Shown: positions 9,560-18,322 of the stretch, piece after piece
Layout: every line of letters starts with the position of its first letter
How positions within the stretch are numbered: the stretch's first letter is position 1
Source of the DNA: Marinobacterium profundum
GTDB taxonomy: Bacteria > Pseudomonadota > Gammaproteobacteria > Pseudomonadales > Balneatricaceae
Reading direction: 5' to 3'
DNA: 64,000 nt
Assembly (NCBI RefSeq): GCF_001528745.1
Contig: NZ_BCNS01000072.1
Span: forward strand, 1 to 64,000
Translations under genes and position numbers: made by a program
The notes under the pieces: model-generated
Database searches by the model: none
Seen by the model: only the letters and a program-made list of their open reading frames with translations
What the model was told of the DNA's origin: nothing

Positions 9560-10033
9560 ATGTCCGACGATAGCCTATCCATCACCGAACTCTGGATGAG
9601 GCGCTACGAACAAGCGCACCCTGAAGCCTTACAGCAGGGGATATGTAGGCCTCATGCCCCGAAGAACCACTGGCAAGCCCATCCGCATAATTCCGAAACT
9701 CCGTCACAGCCGTCGAAAACAGGGGGTAATGCGTGTCTTTGGCCCGCTCCCGGAGACCCTATTGTCAGGACAGCCGATCCGGTGGTGCTGGCGGCTATAG
9801 AGGCGCGTAAATCGCTGAAGCTGACACAGGCAACCTTTGCCCGTTGCTTGGGGATCAGTCCTCGAACTGTCAGTGAGTGGGAGCAGGGGCGCCGTCAACC
9901 CAGTGGTGCTGCACGGACGTTACTGCACTGGGCGGCGCAAAGGCCTGAATACCTAAAGCAGGCCCTTCAAACCTATAGGCAGTGCAAGGCAAAAGGTCTG
10001 TCACCAGGAGGAGCCAGTACGTCAGCGCAGTAA
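9560..10033 (+). CDS. XRE-family DNA-binding protein
   Basis: This 157-residue protein has a poorly conserved N-terminal half and a C-terminal HTH (residues about 85-135): SLKLTQATFARCLGISPRTV followed by SEWEQGRRQPSG. This resembles HigA/NadS-type regulators. The ATG at 9560 is preceded by AGGAGA. There is no adjacent toxin gene, so I read it as an element regulator rather than an antitoxin. It sits between the Gp2-like gene and an unknown gene, on the same strand. Confidence 0.8.
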   Translation: MSDDSLSITELWMRRYEQAHPEALQQGICRPHAPKNHWQAHPHNSETPSQPSKTGGNACLWPAPGDPIVRTADPVVLAAIEARKSLKLTQATFARCLGISPRTVSEWEQGRRQPSGAARTLLHWAAQRPEYLKQALQTYRQCKAKGLSPGGASTSAQ

Positions 10034-10118
10034 ATTTCTACGGATGATGACAATGATACAGACAGGTATGTCACTTCAGCCCACGGACGGGATTCCCACA
10101 CTTTCAAAGGACCTCATC

Positions 10119-10400
10119 ATGCTAGACCTTCCCTCAATTGACGACTCTCAAGAGAATGCAAAAATACCAACTAAACCTATTAATAAGCGCGCCATGAACC
10201 GTGAATCCAGCCGCCAATTGCTGGAGAGCCGAAACATCGAGTACTGCACCAACAACGACGGTATCCATCTGATAGTCACCGGTAACGGCTGCTTGATCGA
10301 CTTCTGGCCAGGCAAAGGCAAGTGGATAGCGCGTGACCACAGCATGTCTGGCTTCGGCGTCTTCAATTTGATCGACATGATCGAATCAGGCCAGCTCTGA
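10119..10400 (+). CDS. Small protein of unknown function
   Basis: This 93-residue protein has no family that I recognise. Its C-terminal part, GNGCLIDFWPGKGKWIARD then GFGVFNLIDMI, has the look of a small nucleic-acid-associated fold. I chose the ATG at 10119 because AAAGGA lies just upstream; the frame is open from 10044. It is flanked by element genes on the same strand, 86 bp after the XRE gene. Confidence 0.6.
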   Translation: MLDLPSIDDSQENAKIPTKPINKRAMNRESSRQLLESRNIEYCTNNDGIHLIVTGNGCLIDFWPGKGKWIARDHSMSGFGVFNLIDMIESGQL

Positions 10401-10558
10401 CTTCGACTGCTCATCGCCGGCTCACATCGTAGAGCCGACGCCATCCGGTGCAGTATTCTGTTAATCGCCTGCACCTTTCAACACCTTCCCTGCGACAGCT
10501 TCTGCATATGGGCTACCCGAGCTTAGGGGAAGCTGTGGCCTTTTCGGACGTATATCAC

Positions 10559-12019
10559 ATGCACAAACAGATTCAGCTCAACCCGGATCAGCTCGAAGCG
10601 CTGAAGGCTATAGAGCACTTTCTCAACACCCCATCTAGCCAGGCGTTCGTCCTTTGCGGCAGCGCGGGTACAGGCAAAACCACACTCGTCGCCAAGATTA
10701 TTGAGCTTGTTCATCGCTTGGGGATGAACAGCATGCTGGTGGCCCCGACCGGCCGTGCGGCCCAGATACTGCAAGGCAAGCTCGATAGGATGCTACCCAA
10801 TGCGATTGGGCCTGCCACGGTATCCACACTCCATGGGGCAATCTATTACATGGCGAGCCTGAGCGTCGACGACACGCGCCCAGAGGAAGGGCTCAGTGCT
10901 GTACAGATGGATTTCCCAATCAGGAAGCAAGGTAACCCCTTTGATCTGATGATCGTTGATGAAGCCTCCATGGTCGGTGATACCGCGACCTACCAGTCTT
11001 CTATGCGCTTCGGTTCGGGCAAGTTGCTGAGTGATCTGGTGGGATACGTCCAACACCTGTATAGGGAGGGGCTAGCGAGTCGTCCGATTAAGTTGCTCTT
11101 TGTCGGCGATCTGGCCCAGTTACCTCCAGTAGGAAGTAAGCAATCACCCGCACTTTGTCCAGAATACCTTCATAACAGGTTCGGACTTCAGACTCGGCGG
11201 TATGAGTTAACGACGGTCATGCGCCAAGGCGAGAAAAGCGGCATTCTGTCGCTGGCCAACTCTATTCGAGACCAGATCTTTCGCGTAACGGCTGGAGGTA
11301 TTGCGATACCCTTCAACGGCCAAGATATACGTTCCATCGATTTCCACTCAGCTGTGGGCTTGGTTGCTGCTAATAGCCGTGAGAGGTGTTCATCTGTAGC
11401 CGTGGTCTACAGCAACGCGATAGCAAGCGAATATAACCTGGGAGTCCGATCGCAGCTATGGGGCAACTCTTGGGCTTCAGTCACACCAGAAGACCGGCTG
11501 CTCGTGACTCGCAACTGCCCGGCTGTAGGACTGAGTAATGGTGACCAGGTGCAGGTGCATACCGTGATGTCGTCGACTGTGATTGAGCAGGTGCGTCTAC
11601 CGAGTGGTCAGGTAGTCACGTTGCGTTTCAGAGAGCTGAGGCTCCTGTTCAATATCACTGATGACTCCTCGAATACTGTGGAGTGCTTGGTGTTAGAGAA
11701 TTTATTGTTCTCTGACAAACGGGACCTTGAGGATACCGAGCAGTATGCGCTGCTTGAGCTGCTCAGGCAACGGCATCCCTACGTGGATCCGGATAGCGTC
11801 GAGTTTCGGGATCTGATGCAAACAGACCCCTACTACAACGCGTTACAGGTGAAGTTCGGCTATGCCATGACCTGCCACAAGGCCCAGGGTGGTGAATGGG
11901 AGCAGGTGATCGTAGATCCGATGGGGCTAAGGCTGGACACCGAGGAGGGTTGTCGTTGGCTGTACACGGCGGTAACGAGGGCGTCAGGTTTATTGATGGT
12001 TGTAGATGGATGTCTATGA
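10559..12019 (+). CDS. RecD/TraA-like SF1B helicase
   Basis: This protein is about 486 residues from this start; the frame is open from a GTG at 10448, with another ATG at 10508, and none has a clear ribosome site. It has Walker A GSAGTGKTT, motif Ia APTGRAA, Walker B MIVDEASMV, motif III FVGDLAQLPPVG and a C-terminal UvrD_C_2 block, MTCHKAQGGEWEQVIVDP with YTAVTRAS. This is the RecD2-like 5'-3' DNA helicase layout. It may process DNA ends together with the Bet/exonuclease pair further downstream. It converges on the minus-strand helicase-like gene. Confidence 0.85.
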   Translation: MHKQIQLNPDQLEALKAIEHFLNTPSSQAFVLCGSAGTGKTTLVAKIIELVHRLGMNSMLVAPTGRAAQILQGKLDRMLPNAIGPATVSTLHGAIYYMASLSVDDTRPEEGLSAVQMDFPIRKQGNPFDLMIVDEASMVGDTATYQSSMRFGSGKLLSDLVGYVQHLYREGLASRPIKLLFVGDLAQLPPVGSKQSPALCPEYLHNRFGLQTRRYELTTVMRQGEKSGILSLANSIRDQIFRVTAGGIAIPFNGQDIRSIDFHSAVGLVAANSRERCSSVAVVYSNAIASEYNLGVRSQLWGNSWASVTPEDRLLVTRNCPAVGLSNGDQVQVHTVMSSTVIEQVRLPSGQVVTLRFRELRLLFNITDDSSNTVECLVLENLLFSDKRDLEDTEQYALLELLRQRHPYVDPDSVEFRDLMQTDPYYNALQVKFGYAMTCHKAQGGEWEQVIVDPMGLRLDTEEGCRWLYTAVTRASGLLMVVDGCL

Positions 12020-12095
12020 GGACATTGAGCGAGAGTAGATGATGAGGCGCTTTGCCTCCTGACAGCTGCCGATCCGTCATCTTGATTGCGAAATC

Positions 12096-12184
12096 AGTGA
12101 CATTGTGATGTTTAAAATTCTAATTTATATGAAATATGGCCTTAAAATCAGCCTTTTTTCAGAATTCAATCTCACAATGTCACT
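12096..12184. repeat. Perfect 13-bp inverted repeat around a 63-bp AT-rich core
   Basis: Arms AGTGACATTGTGA (12096-12108) and TCACAATGTCACT (12172-12184) are exact complements. They fill the gap between two convergent genes. The loop is too long for a simple terminator. It could be an operator pair, the ends of a tiny insertion, or a replication-associated site. Confidence 0.6.
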
Positions 12185-12219
12185 TTGGTAGAGGGAGTGG
12201 CGAGCTTTCCCGTGCCGCC

Positions 12220-14115
12220 CTACTCTTTGCCTTCAGAGGAAGGATTCCTGAAAAGCCTCCAGTGGCGATTGGCGGTTCGTTGTCCTAGCGGCTCGAACGT
12301 GACCCCGAAGGATCGGAGTATCGGCGCCGCAATTTTGAACTTTGCACCCATTGCTCGCGGGGTCTGGGGCCAGACGAATTGCTTGCTATCTGGCCGATAG
12401 TCAGAGAGACGCTCTTGCCAATCCTTCACTGCCTCCTCAATCTCGGCCTCGCCGTTGTTCTTGAAACAGCTCAGTAGCGCCTTGGCTACTGGGTTTTCAT
12501 CCAGTTCATACTCACGGCGAATCTGCTGGTTCATGTTCAGCTGCTGCCAAAAATCTGCATCACCCCGATCAAGGCTTCTAGCAACAAGAACGCCGACTCT
12601 ACAGAGGTCGTTTAGTTCGCCGTACCGTTCAAAAGCAGGGTCAGTTTCCACCAATGCCCATTGGCTATTCACGTATCCAAAGACTGACAGCAAGCCGTTG
12701 AATGTGTTGTTCAACAATGTGCTAGTTGCTGGATCGGAAAAGGATACAGGGGGGGCACCTTCATTTTTTGAAAGCTCAATGGTGAGGGTTCTATCTGCCA
12801 AAGGTGTATACGAAACAACACTTTCTAAGCTGTTCAGCATGGCAGGGCAAACCACTCTGATCTCAGTGGGTACTGAGGTGGATTTTGACTTCCACGATAT
12901 AGTCTTTCCATCGAGTAGGTGTAGCAAGCCTTTCTGGATGGTCTCGGAAACCTCGTCCACACGATCGAAGCTCAACAAGTAATTTCTTAGTGCACAATCA
13001 TCCAGTTGCTTTAGGTTTTTAGGTAATTGTGGGTCAGCCCACATCGTCGCAGGATCCAATAGTTGCTTTATGGTGGCCTGAGTTGCAGCAGGGGAGAATG
13101 GAGTGTCACCGAGTAGCTCTAGCAGCACCTGCTTCCGGTCAGGCATCCAAGACAAGATGCTCCATGCAATGATTAACAGGTCGCTATCTACAGGGAGGTC
13201 TGTGGCCTCGAAGAGATGCTCGACCAACCTTGCAGGGATATTGCCTTTGTGAACGTTAAACTCGCAGGGTAGACTGTATTTGGGCTCGATATGAGGATGT
13301 TGTTGATTCCATACTTCGTATGAAGGGTCACCCTTGGCGTATCGGACAGTCTCGTAACCGAGAAAAATGTATCGGTTTTTTTCTAAGTCGTAACCCGCTC
13401 GACCGAAACAAGGAACGATATCATTAGGCGGCGTAGACGTGCGAAATGTGACAAGTGCTGACTTGACGGCCTTGGAAGACAGGTCTTGTTGGAACTTGTT
13501 GAAAAATGCCAGTTTGAGCTGGTCTTCGATCGCTTCAGGCGTTGCCGGCAAGACCTTTCCACTTTTCCACTCTAGCAGCAGAACGCTTTTGATTTCATTT
13601 CTGACCAGCGAGAGCTCCTGCTTTAGGATCTCAAGTGCGCTGGCAACCTGCTTATCATGTGCACTTAGCTTGGACCCAAACGGAGTGGCGGTAAAAAGGG
13701 AAGTTTGCTTGGACCCAAACGGAGTGCCGGTAAAAGGGAAAGATTGATTGGTGGTTGGCGGACAACTGCTAGGCGAGTGAGGATACCGTCCCTCTGTAGC
13801 GAAGCTGTTCGCTGCCCTGTTGTCACCAAAAACATTACCGTGGGCTCCTGGCACTCCAGTGGAGGGGCGAGCGCCTCCATCGTTCAGCCCTTGAGCGCCC
13901 GGTACTGCCTGGCAGGGCTCATTCATATTTGTTGAAAACTTGTTCTCCTGCCCAGAATTCTCAGTGGTTTTCGGAGAATATCCATCGCAACCATCCTGAG
14001 CCACATACTTCGCTTGTGCCAATAGATGTGCCTTGAGCCGTTTTCTCCTGGCTTCCTTAGACCCAAGAGGCTCATCTTGTTCGCCGTCGTGGGTTACGTC
14101 GTCTGCTTCGTCCAT
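12220..14115 (-). CDS. Divergent replicative-helicase-like protein with a lost P-loop
   Basis: This protein has 631 residues. Residues 1-155 are low-complexity, with a 13-residue tandem repeat (TPFGSK...). Residues about 312-450 follow, block by block, the helicase core of phage and island SF3-like ATPases: LLIIAWSILSW, then a strand-loop region, QLLDP, LLSFDRV, and LADRTLTIEL. Where relatives have a P-loop of the type GEQGSAKST, this protein has GDTPFSPAA (residues 336-344), without the lysine. The C-terminal block WPQTPRAMGAKFK...ILRSFG (582-605) matches the DNA-binding tail of the same family. It probably binds DNA but cannot hydrolyse ATP in the usual way. The family call is from memory of motifs. 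Confidence 0.6.
   Translation of the reverse strand: MDEADDVTHDGEQDEPLGSKEARRKRLKAHLLAQAKYVAQDGCDGYSPKTTENSGQENKFSTNMNEPCQAVPGAQGLNDGGARPSTGVPGAHGNVFGDNRAANSFATEGRYPHSPSSCPPTTNQSFPFTGTPFGSKQTSLFTATPFGSKLSAHDKQVASALEILKQELSLVRNEIKSVLLLEWKSGKVLPATPEAIEDQLKLAFFNKFQQDLSSKAVKSALVTFRTSTPPNDIVPCFGRAGYDLEKNRYIFLGYETVRYAKGDPSYEVWNQQHPHIEPKYSLPCEFNVHKGNIPARLVEHLFEATDLPVDSDLLIIAWSILSWMPDRKQVLLELLGDTPFSPAATQATIKQLLDPATMWADPQLPKNLKQLDDCALRNYLLSFDRVDEVSETIQKGLLHLLDGKTISWKSKSTSVPTEIRVVCPAMLNSLESVVSYTPLADRTLTIELSKNEGAPPVSFSDPATSTLLNNTFNGLLSVFGYVNSQWALVETDPAFERYGELNDLCRVGVLVARSLDRGDADFWQQLNMNQQIRREYELDENPVAKALLSCFKNNGEAEIEEAVKDWQERLSDYRPDSKQFVWPQTPRAMGAKFKIAAPILRSFGVTFEPLGQRTANRHWRLFRNPSSEGKE
13668..13745. 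repeat. Two-copy 39-bp tandem repeat inside a coding region
   Basis: Units start at 13668 and 13707 and share GCTTGGACCCAAACGGAGTG, differing at a few later bases. The unit is in frame, giving the repeated peptide (T)(G/A)TPFGSK in the low-complexity N-terminal part of the helicase-like protein. Confidence 0.85.
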
Positions 14116-14339
14116 GCGCTAACCTACCGGTATTAAAAATGTATTTCTTCGTAACAGTAAAGAGAGGCTGCATTGGGTGCAACTGGAACAGCGAATTACG
14201 GGCTAAGCTCCTGATGTCCGCCCCTCTCCATTCGTTGCCTGATCTTACCCAGCCCACTTCAGGTAGAATGAAGCAAGCGTACGGTGAGCACACCGGCGGC
14301 GCCCATACACGGCCACGGCAAGAGCCCTGCATCGGCACC

Positions 14340-14600
14340 TAGATGCTCGAGGATTATCGCCACGCCGGGGTTCGGGCAACCTGAACGCACCGTGATGCAG
14401 ACGCCGTGCGGCCTGCCAGACGCCCAGACCGTCGTGTGCCAGTACAGTTCATGCGATTCGTGCGACGGTTGGCGAAAAGATAAGCGCAGTGCGGCTTCAC
14501 CGCACCGAACACCGCGACGCCCCGCGCCAGGTTTGTATCGGACCGGACCACTTATCCAGCGGCTGAATGACCCGCCAGATCCCATCAATGCGCACCGACG
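14340..14600 (-). pseudogene. Degenerate IS66-family OrfB (TnpB) fragment
   Basis: On the minus strand one frame reads VAVFGAVKPHCAYLFANRRT, and after a frameshift the next reads DGLGVWQAARRLHHGAF. Both are standard consecutive blocks of IS66 OrfB. The start and end are lost. The remaining bases of 14,116-14,816 show no other gene: the segment near 14,120-14,200 should hold the promoter of the minus-strand helicase-like gene. Confidence 0.65.
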
Positions 14601-14760
14601 CTGCCTGCCCGACCTGCTGAATTTACTAGATCCCCGCTAGCCCGCGCCCCTGATATCACAAATGGTGATCCACCTTATTGCGAACCTGGCACGTCCAACT
14701 CAAACAAAAAAATCTCAGATACATATTACCTACCCGATCACGCACCAAGTGCCGTGTTTC

Positions 14761-14783
14761 AGGGCCGGAGCTCTCCCGGCCCT
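14761..14783 (+). promoter_or_regulatory. GC-rich hairpin ahead of the recombination module
   Basis: AGGGCCGG and CCGGCCCT form a perfect 8-bp stem with a 7-nt loop, 33 bp before the next start codon. Similar GC-rich structures precede several genes of this module (bet-exo gap, cobT-like and radC leaders), which suggests a shared leader style. Confidence 0.5.
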
Positions 14784-14816
14784 ATTCAATAGCTCATTCG
14801 TATCTGGAGGTTTCTC

Positions 14817-15182
14817 ATGACTATTCGTTGTTCAGCCTGCGGTTCGACGCAGGTATTTACCCATGACTATGGCAAAAAGGTGGGCGCTATAGCAGGCGGC
14901 GTGGCCGGTACGGTGACGGGGTTCAGTGGCGCCTTGTCCGGCTCGCGTATTGGTATGGCTGTTGGTGTAGTGGGAGGCACGGTCGGCATGGCTGTTGGCA
15001 CTCTTGCCGGCGCCATCATTGGCGGGTTGGTAGGATGTGTCTCAGGCAGTGTCGCAGGTGCCAAGGTGGGCGCGGTGATTGATGATCGCGTGCTGGATAA
15101 CTTTGAGTGCCGCTGCTGCGGTCAAACCTTCTCGCTGAGCCTGCCGGATCAGTTCCTGGATGGAGCAGACCGCCATGGATAA
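14817..15182 (+). CDS. Zinc-ribbon protein with a glycine-zipper core
   Basis: This 121-residue protein begins with a CSACGS knuckle (residues 5-10), continues with about 70 residues of Gly/Ala/Val repeats (GxxxG pattern, typical of glycine-zipper membrane segments) and ends with a second knuckle, CRCCG, near residue 99. Two Cys pairs could form one zinc site across the hydrophobic hairpin. The role is unknown. GGAGG precedes the ATG. Its last 8 bp overlap the start of bet, so the two are co-translated. Its presence at the head of a Red-type module suggests a membrane-linked accessory to recombination or transfer. Confidence 0.75.
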   Translation: MTIRCSACGSTQVFTHDYGKKVGAIAGGVAGTVTGFSGALSGSRIGMAVGVVGGTVGMAVGTLAGAIIGGLVGCVSGSVAGAKVGAVIDDRVLDNFECRCCGQTFSLSLPDQFLDGADRHG

Positions 15183-15993
15183 GCCTACACTCACCGCGCG
15201 CTTTGCCGAGCGTTTCAGTGTCGATCCCGCCAAGCTGTTCGAGACACTCAAGGCCACCGCCTTCCGGCAACGGGATGGCAGTGTACCCAACAACGAGCAG
15301 ATGATGGCCTTGCTGGTCGTCGCGGACCAATATGGCCTGAACCCCTTCACCAAGGAGATCTATGCCTTTCCGGACAAGCACGCTGGCATTATCCCGGTGG
15401 TTGGGGTCGATGGCTGGTCACGGATCATCAACCAGCACGATCAGTTCGATGGCATGGAGTTTCGCAGTGCCGACACCCGCGTCACGCCGGAGGGTGCCAA
15501 GGAATGTCCGGAGTGGATGGAGTGCATCATTTACCGGCGCGACCGCTCCCATCCGGTGAAGATCACCGAGTACCTGGACGAGGTCTATCGACCGCCGTTC
15601 GAGGGGATGGGTAACAATGGCCCCTTCCGCAGTAACGGCCCCTGGCAGACCCACACCAAGCGCATGTTGCGGCACAAGGCGATGATTCAGTGCTCGCGCA
15701 TTGCCTTCGGCTTTGTCGGCATCTTCGATCAGGATGAAGCCGAGCGGATCCTTGAAGCCCAAGCCACGGTCGTGGTTGAACCTCAATTGGCCGATCCCGC
15801 TCAGGTTCCGGCACGGACCCAGGGCCTGGTCAGCAAACTCATCGAACGGGCCGAGGCGGCCGGTGCCTGGAATAGCGCCCTGGAATACGCGCAGGAACAT
15901 TTTCAGGGAACGGATCTGGCGTTTGCTCAGCAGCAGATCCACATCGCCCGTCAACAGGTGCCCGCACCGCTTGAGGCGCGCCAAGCGTCCTGA
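15175..15993 (+). CDS. bet: RecT/Bet-family single-strand annealing recombinase
   Basis: This 272-residue protein has the Bet-type signature blocks: NEQMMALLVVADQYGLNPFT, KEIYAFPDKHAGIIPVVGVD (a close match to lambda-Bet/SXT-Bet relatives), DRSHPVKITEYLDE and KRMLRHKAMIQCSRIAFGF. The family anneals complementary strands exposed by a 5'-3' exonuclease. I prefer the ATG at 15175 because GGAG lies 10 bp upstream; the ATG at 15160 is in the same frame. It overlaps the zinc-ribbon gene and is followed by the exonuclease gene 70 bp later, as expected for a Red pair. Confidence 0.92.
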   Translation: MDKPTLTARFAERFSVDPAKLFETLKATAFRQRDGSVPNNEQMMALLVVADQYGLNPFTKEIYAFPDKHAGIIPVVGVDGWSRIINQHDQFDGMEFRSADTRVTPEGAKECPEWMECIIYRRDRSHPVKITEYLDEVYRPPFEGMGNNGPFRSNGPWQTHTKRMLRHKAMIQCSRIAFGFVGIFDQDEAERILEAQATVVVEPQLADPAQVPARTQGLVSKLIERAEAAGAWNSALEYAQEHFQGTDLAFAQQQIHIARQQVPAPLEARQAS

Positions 15994-16063
15994 GCCTTGC
16001 CCACTAACCCACCCGGGGAGACTGTCACCCCGGCCGGGTGCTGTCTCCCGTTCAGGAGGCTGC

Positions 16064-17119
16064 ATGCGTATCGTGGATCTCTCCCAGCGAACACCCGCCT
16101 GGCACCAGTGGCGTAATGGCGGTATCACCGCATCGGAAGCGCCAGTCATCATGGACCGTTCGCCCTATAAAACGCCCTGGCGCCTGTGGGCCGAAAAAAC
16201 GGCATTGGTACTGCCGGATGACCTGTCCGCTAACCCTAACGTGCAACGCGGTATCCAACTGGAACCCAAAGCTCGCCAAGCCTTCGAGCAGGCGCACCAG
16301 GATCTGCTGCTGCCGCTGTGTGCAGAAGCGGACCACAACCCCCTGCTGCGTGCCAGCTTCGATGGCATCAACAACGCCGGTGAACCGGTCGAGCTGAAAT
16401 GCCCAACCGCCAACGTATTCGAGGAGGTACGCTCAGCCGCAGAACAAAGCAGTGCCTATCAGCTGTACTGGGTTCAGGTGCAGCACCAGATTCTCGTCGC
16501 CAACGCGCCCCGTGGCTGGTTGGCGTTCTTTTATGCCGATGAGCTGATCGAGTTCGAGATTGCCCGGGATGATGCCTTCCTTGTAACGCTGGAGGAAAAC
16601 GCCCGTCAGTTCTGGACGCTGATCCAGACCCGACAGGAACCCGCCAAATGCCCGGAGCGGGATTATTTTGTTCCCGCGGGGGCGGATCAGTCGCGTTGGG
16701 CGGCCCTGTCCCACCACTACCTGGAGGTGAACCATCAAGCCAAAGCACTAGAGCAACAACTCAACACCCATAAGCAGGCCATGACCGAGGTACAGCAGCG
16801 CCTGGTGGCGATGATGGGCGCCTTCGCCCATGCCGAGTATGCCGGCATCAAGCTCTGTCGCTATTGGGTCAACGGTACTGTCGACTATCCCGCGCTCATT
16901 GCCGAGCAACTGGGCGAGATCGATGAAGCCACACTATCACCATACCGCAAGCCCGCGGCGGAGCGTATTCGCCTCACCGTCACTCAGCCCGAGACGGCAG
17001 ACACGACTATTCCTGCAACGGTCCCAACTGAGGAGCACACGGCTCAGGTGCGCAATACGCCCGACAATCAGCCTCAACCCGCGTTGTCCCCACAGCCACC
17101 GCGTTCATTTTATTTCTGA
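16064..17119 (+). CDS. exo: YqaJ/lambda-type exonuclease
   Basis: This 351-residue protein has a PD-(D/E)XK nuclease core: QRTPAWHQWRNGGITASEAP at the N-terminus, then ASFDGIN and PVELKCPT (catalytic Asp...Glu-x-Lys near residues 103-117), then YWVQVQHQILVA. This is the viral-recombinase YqaJ family, 5'-3' double-strand exonucleases that load the annealing protein. AGGAGG is 6 bp before the ATG. The C-terminus is a proline/threonine-rich linker ending in PRSFYF; the DUF3150 protein downstream ends in a near-identical PGSYYF. Confidence 0.92.
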   Translation: MRIVDLSQRTPAWHQWRNGGITASEAPVIMDRSPYKTPWRLWAEKTALVLPDDLSANPNVQRGIQLEPKARQAFEQAHQDLLLPLCAEADHNPLLRASFDGINNAGEPVELKCPTANVFEEVRSAAEQSSAYQLYWVQVQHQILVANAPRGWLAFFYADELIEFEIARDDAFLVTLEENARQFWTLIQTRQEPAKCPERDYFVPAGADQSRWAALSHHYLEVNHQAKALEQQLNTHKQAMTEVQQRLVAMMGAFAHAEYAGIKLCRYWVNGTVDYPALIAEQLGEIDEATLSPYRKPAAERIRLTVTQPETADTTIPATVPTEEHTAQVRNTPDNQPQPALSPQPPRSFYF

Positions 17120-17161
17120 ATAGCCGACCTTCGCGCTATCCACAACCATCACCCCATCCAT

Positions 17162-17195
17162 AAAAGCCCCCAGACCTGAAGGCCTGGGGGCTTTT
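17162..17195 (+). terminator. Rho-independent terminator after exo
   Basis: AAAAGCCCCCAG and CTGGGGGCTTTT form a 12-bp stem around a 10-nt loop, 43 bp after the exo stop and 22 bp before the next start codon. The flanking T run is short, so read-through into the CobS-like gene is likely. Confidence 0.75.
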
Positions 17196-17216
17196 GTATT
17201 TATGCCGAGGTTAATC

Positions 17217-18176
17217 ATGACGGATACAACGCACTACCTGGTTCAGGTGAACACCACCTTCAACGTGCCCGCCCCCGACAGCTTTGTGCTGGAGGGATAC
17301 GGCCCTGACAATGACCATCCCAATATCCCGCGCCGCAGAGATGAGTATGTGTTTCGCAAGGAGGATCTGCGCGATGTATTGGCCTTTTTGTCCAACCCAG
17401 ACGGTGACGGTCTGTACATCAGCGGCCCCACCGGGTGTGGCAAAACATCGCTGATCTGCCAGATCGCCGCACGCCTTAATTGGCCCGTACAGCAGATCAC
17501 GGCCCACGGCCGGTTGGAGCTGTCGGATCTCACCGGGCATCACACCCTGGTCAACGGCAACATGGCCTTTGTTTACGGTCCCCTGGCGTTAGCGGTTAAA
17601 CACGGCCACCTGCTGATCATCAACGAACTGGATCTGGCAGAACCGGCGGAACTGGCCGGGCTCAATGACATCCTCGAAGGTGCACCGCTGGTCATCGCCC
17701 AGAACGGCGGTGAAATCATTCCGCCCCATCCCAAGTTCCGCTTCATCGCCACCGGTAACAGTGCCGGCAGCGGTGATCAGACGGGGCTGTACCAGGGCGT
17801 TATGCAACAGAACCTGGCCTTCCTGGATCGCTTTCGCCTCCTTGAGGCCCGCTATGCCGACACGGCTATAGAAGAAGCCATACTCGAGCGCGTCGTGCCT
17901 GCATTACCGCAGCTCTTCCGGCAGAAGATGGTGAAGGTCGCCAACGATATCCGACGCTTGTTTATCGGGGGTGCCGACAACGGCGCCGAGCTCAGCATCA
18001 CGCTGTCAACGCGCACCCTGCTGCGCTGGGCCAAGCTGACGCTGGCGTTCAAGGGCGCACCCAATGCGGTGGAATACGCTCTGGTCCGTGCGCTGACCGC
18101 CCGGGCGGAACCGGAGCAGCGCGAAGCCATTCACCGTATTGCGGCCGATGTCTTTGGCGATCACTGGGAGGCATGA
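17217..18176 (+). CDS. CobS-like AAA+ (MoxR-type) ATPase
   Basis: This 319-residue ATPase has Walker A GPTGCGKTS (residues 70-78), Walker B LLIINELD (132-139) and the sensor block FRFIATGNSAG. It resembles CobS/MoxR proteins annotated in SXT-like elements. It is probably not a cobalt chelatase: no cobalamin genes are nearby, and the partner is a VWA protein two genes downstream. MoxR-VWA pairs usually remodel or mature other proteins. The ATG at 17217 follows CCGAGG; the ATG at 17202 would lie inside the terminator T run. Confidence 0.88.
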   Translation: MTDTTHYLVQVNTTFNVPAPDSFVLEGYGPDNDHPNIPRRRDEYVFRKEDLRDVLAFLSNPDGDGLYISGPTGCGKTSLICQIAARLNWPVQQITAHGRLELSDLTGHHTLVNGNMAFVYGPLALAVKHGHLLIINELDLAEPAELAGLNDILEGAPLVIAQNGGEIIPPHPKFRFIATGNSAGSGDQTGLYQGVMQQNLAFLDRFRLLEARYADTAIEEAILERVVPALPQLFRQKMVKVANDIRRLFIGGADNGAELSITLSTRTLLRWAKLTLAFKGAPNAVEYALVRALTARAEPEQREAIHRIAADVFGDHWEA

Positions 18177-18322
18177 CGCAAGCACATCTGGGTATCGACA
18201 ACACCACCAACACTGCCAACAGCCATTACCACCCGCGACTCCATAACAGCTCCATAACGCCCCCGGCGACGCGTCATCCATCAGGCTGGCGTGTATCCCC
18301 CATATCTTAAGGAAACACCATC

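Noticed and set aside
9560..10033. Antitoxin of a toxin-antitoxin pair
   Set aside because: It has an XRE domain, but no small toxin-like gene precedes or follows it, so a regulator is the safer call.
15701..16063. Long upstream extension of the exonuclease frame
   Set aside because: It overlaps bet in another frame. A perfect ribosome site and the conserved family N-terminus place the true start at 16064.
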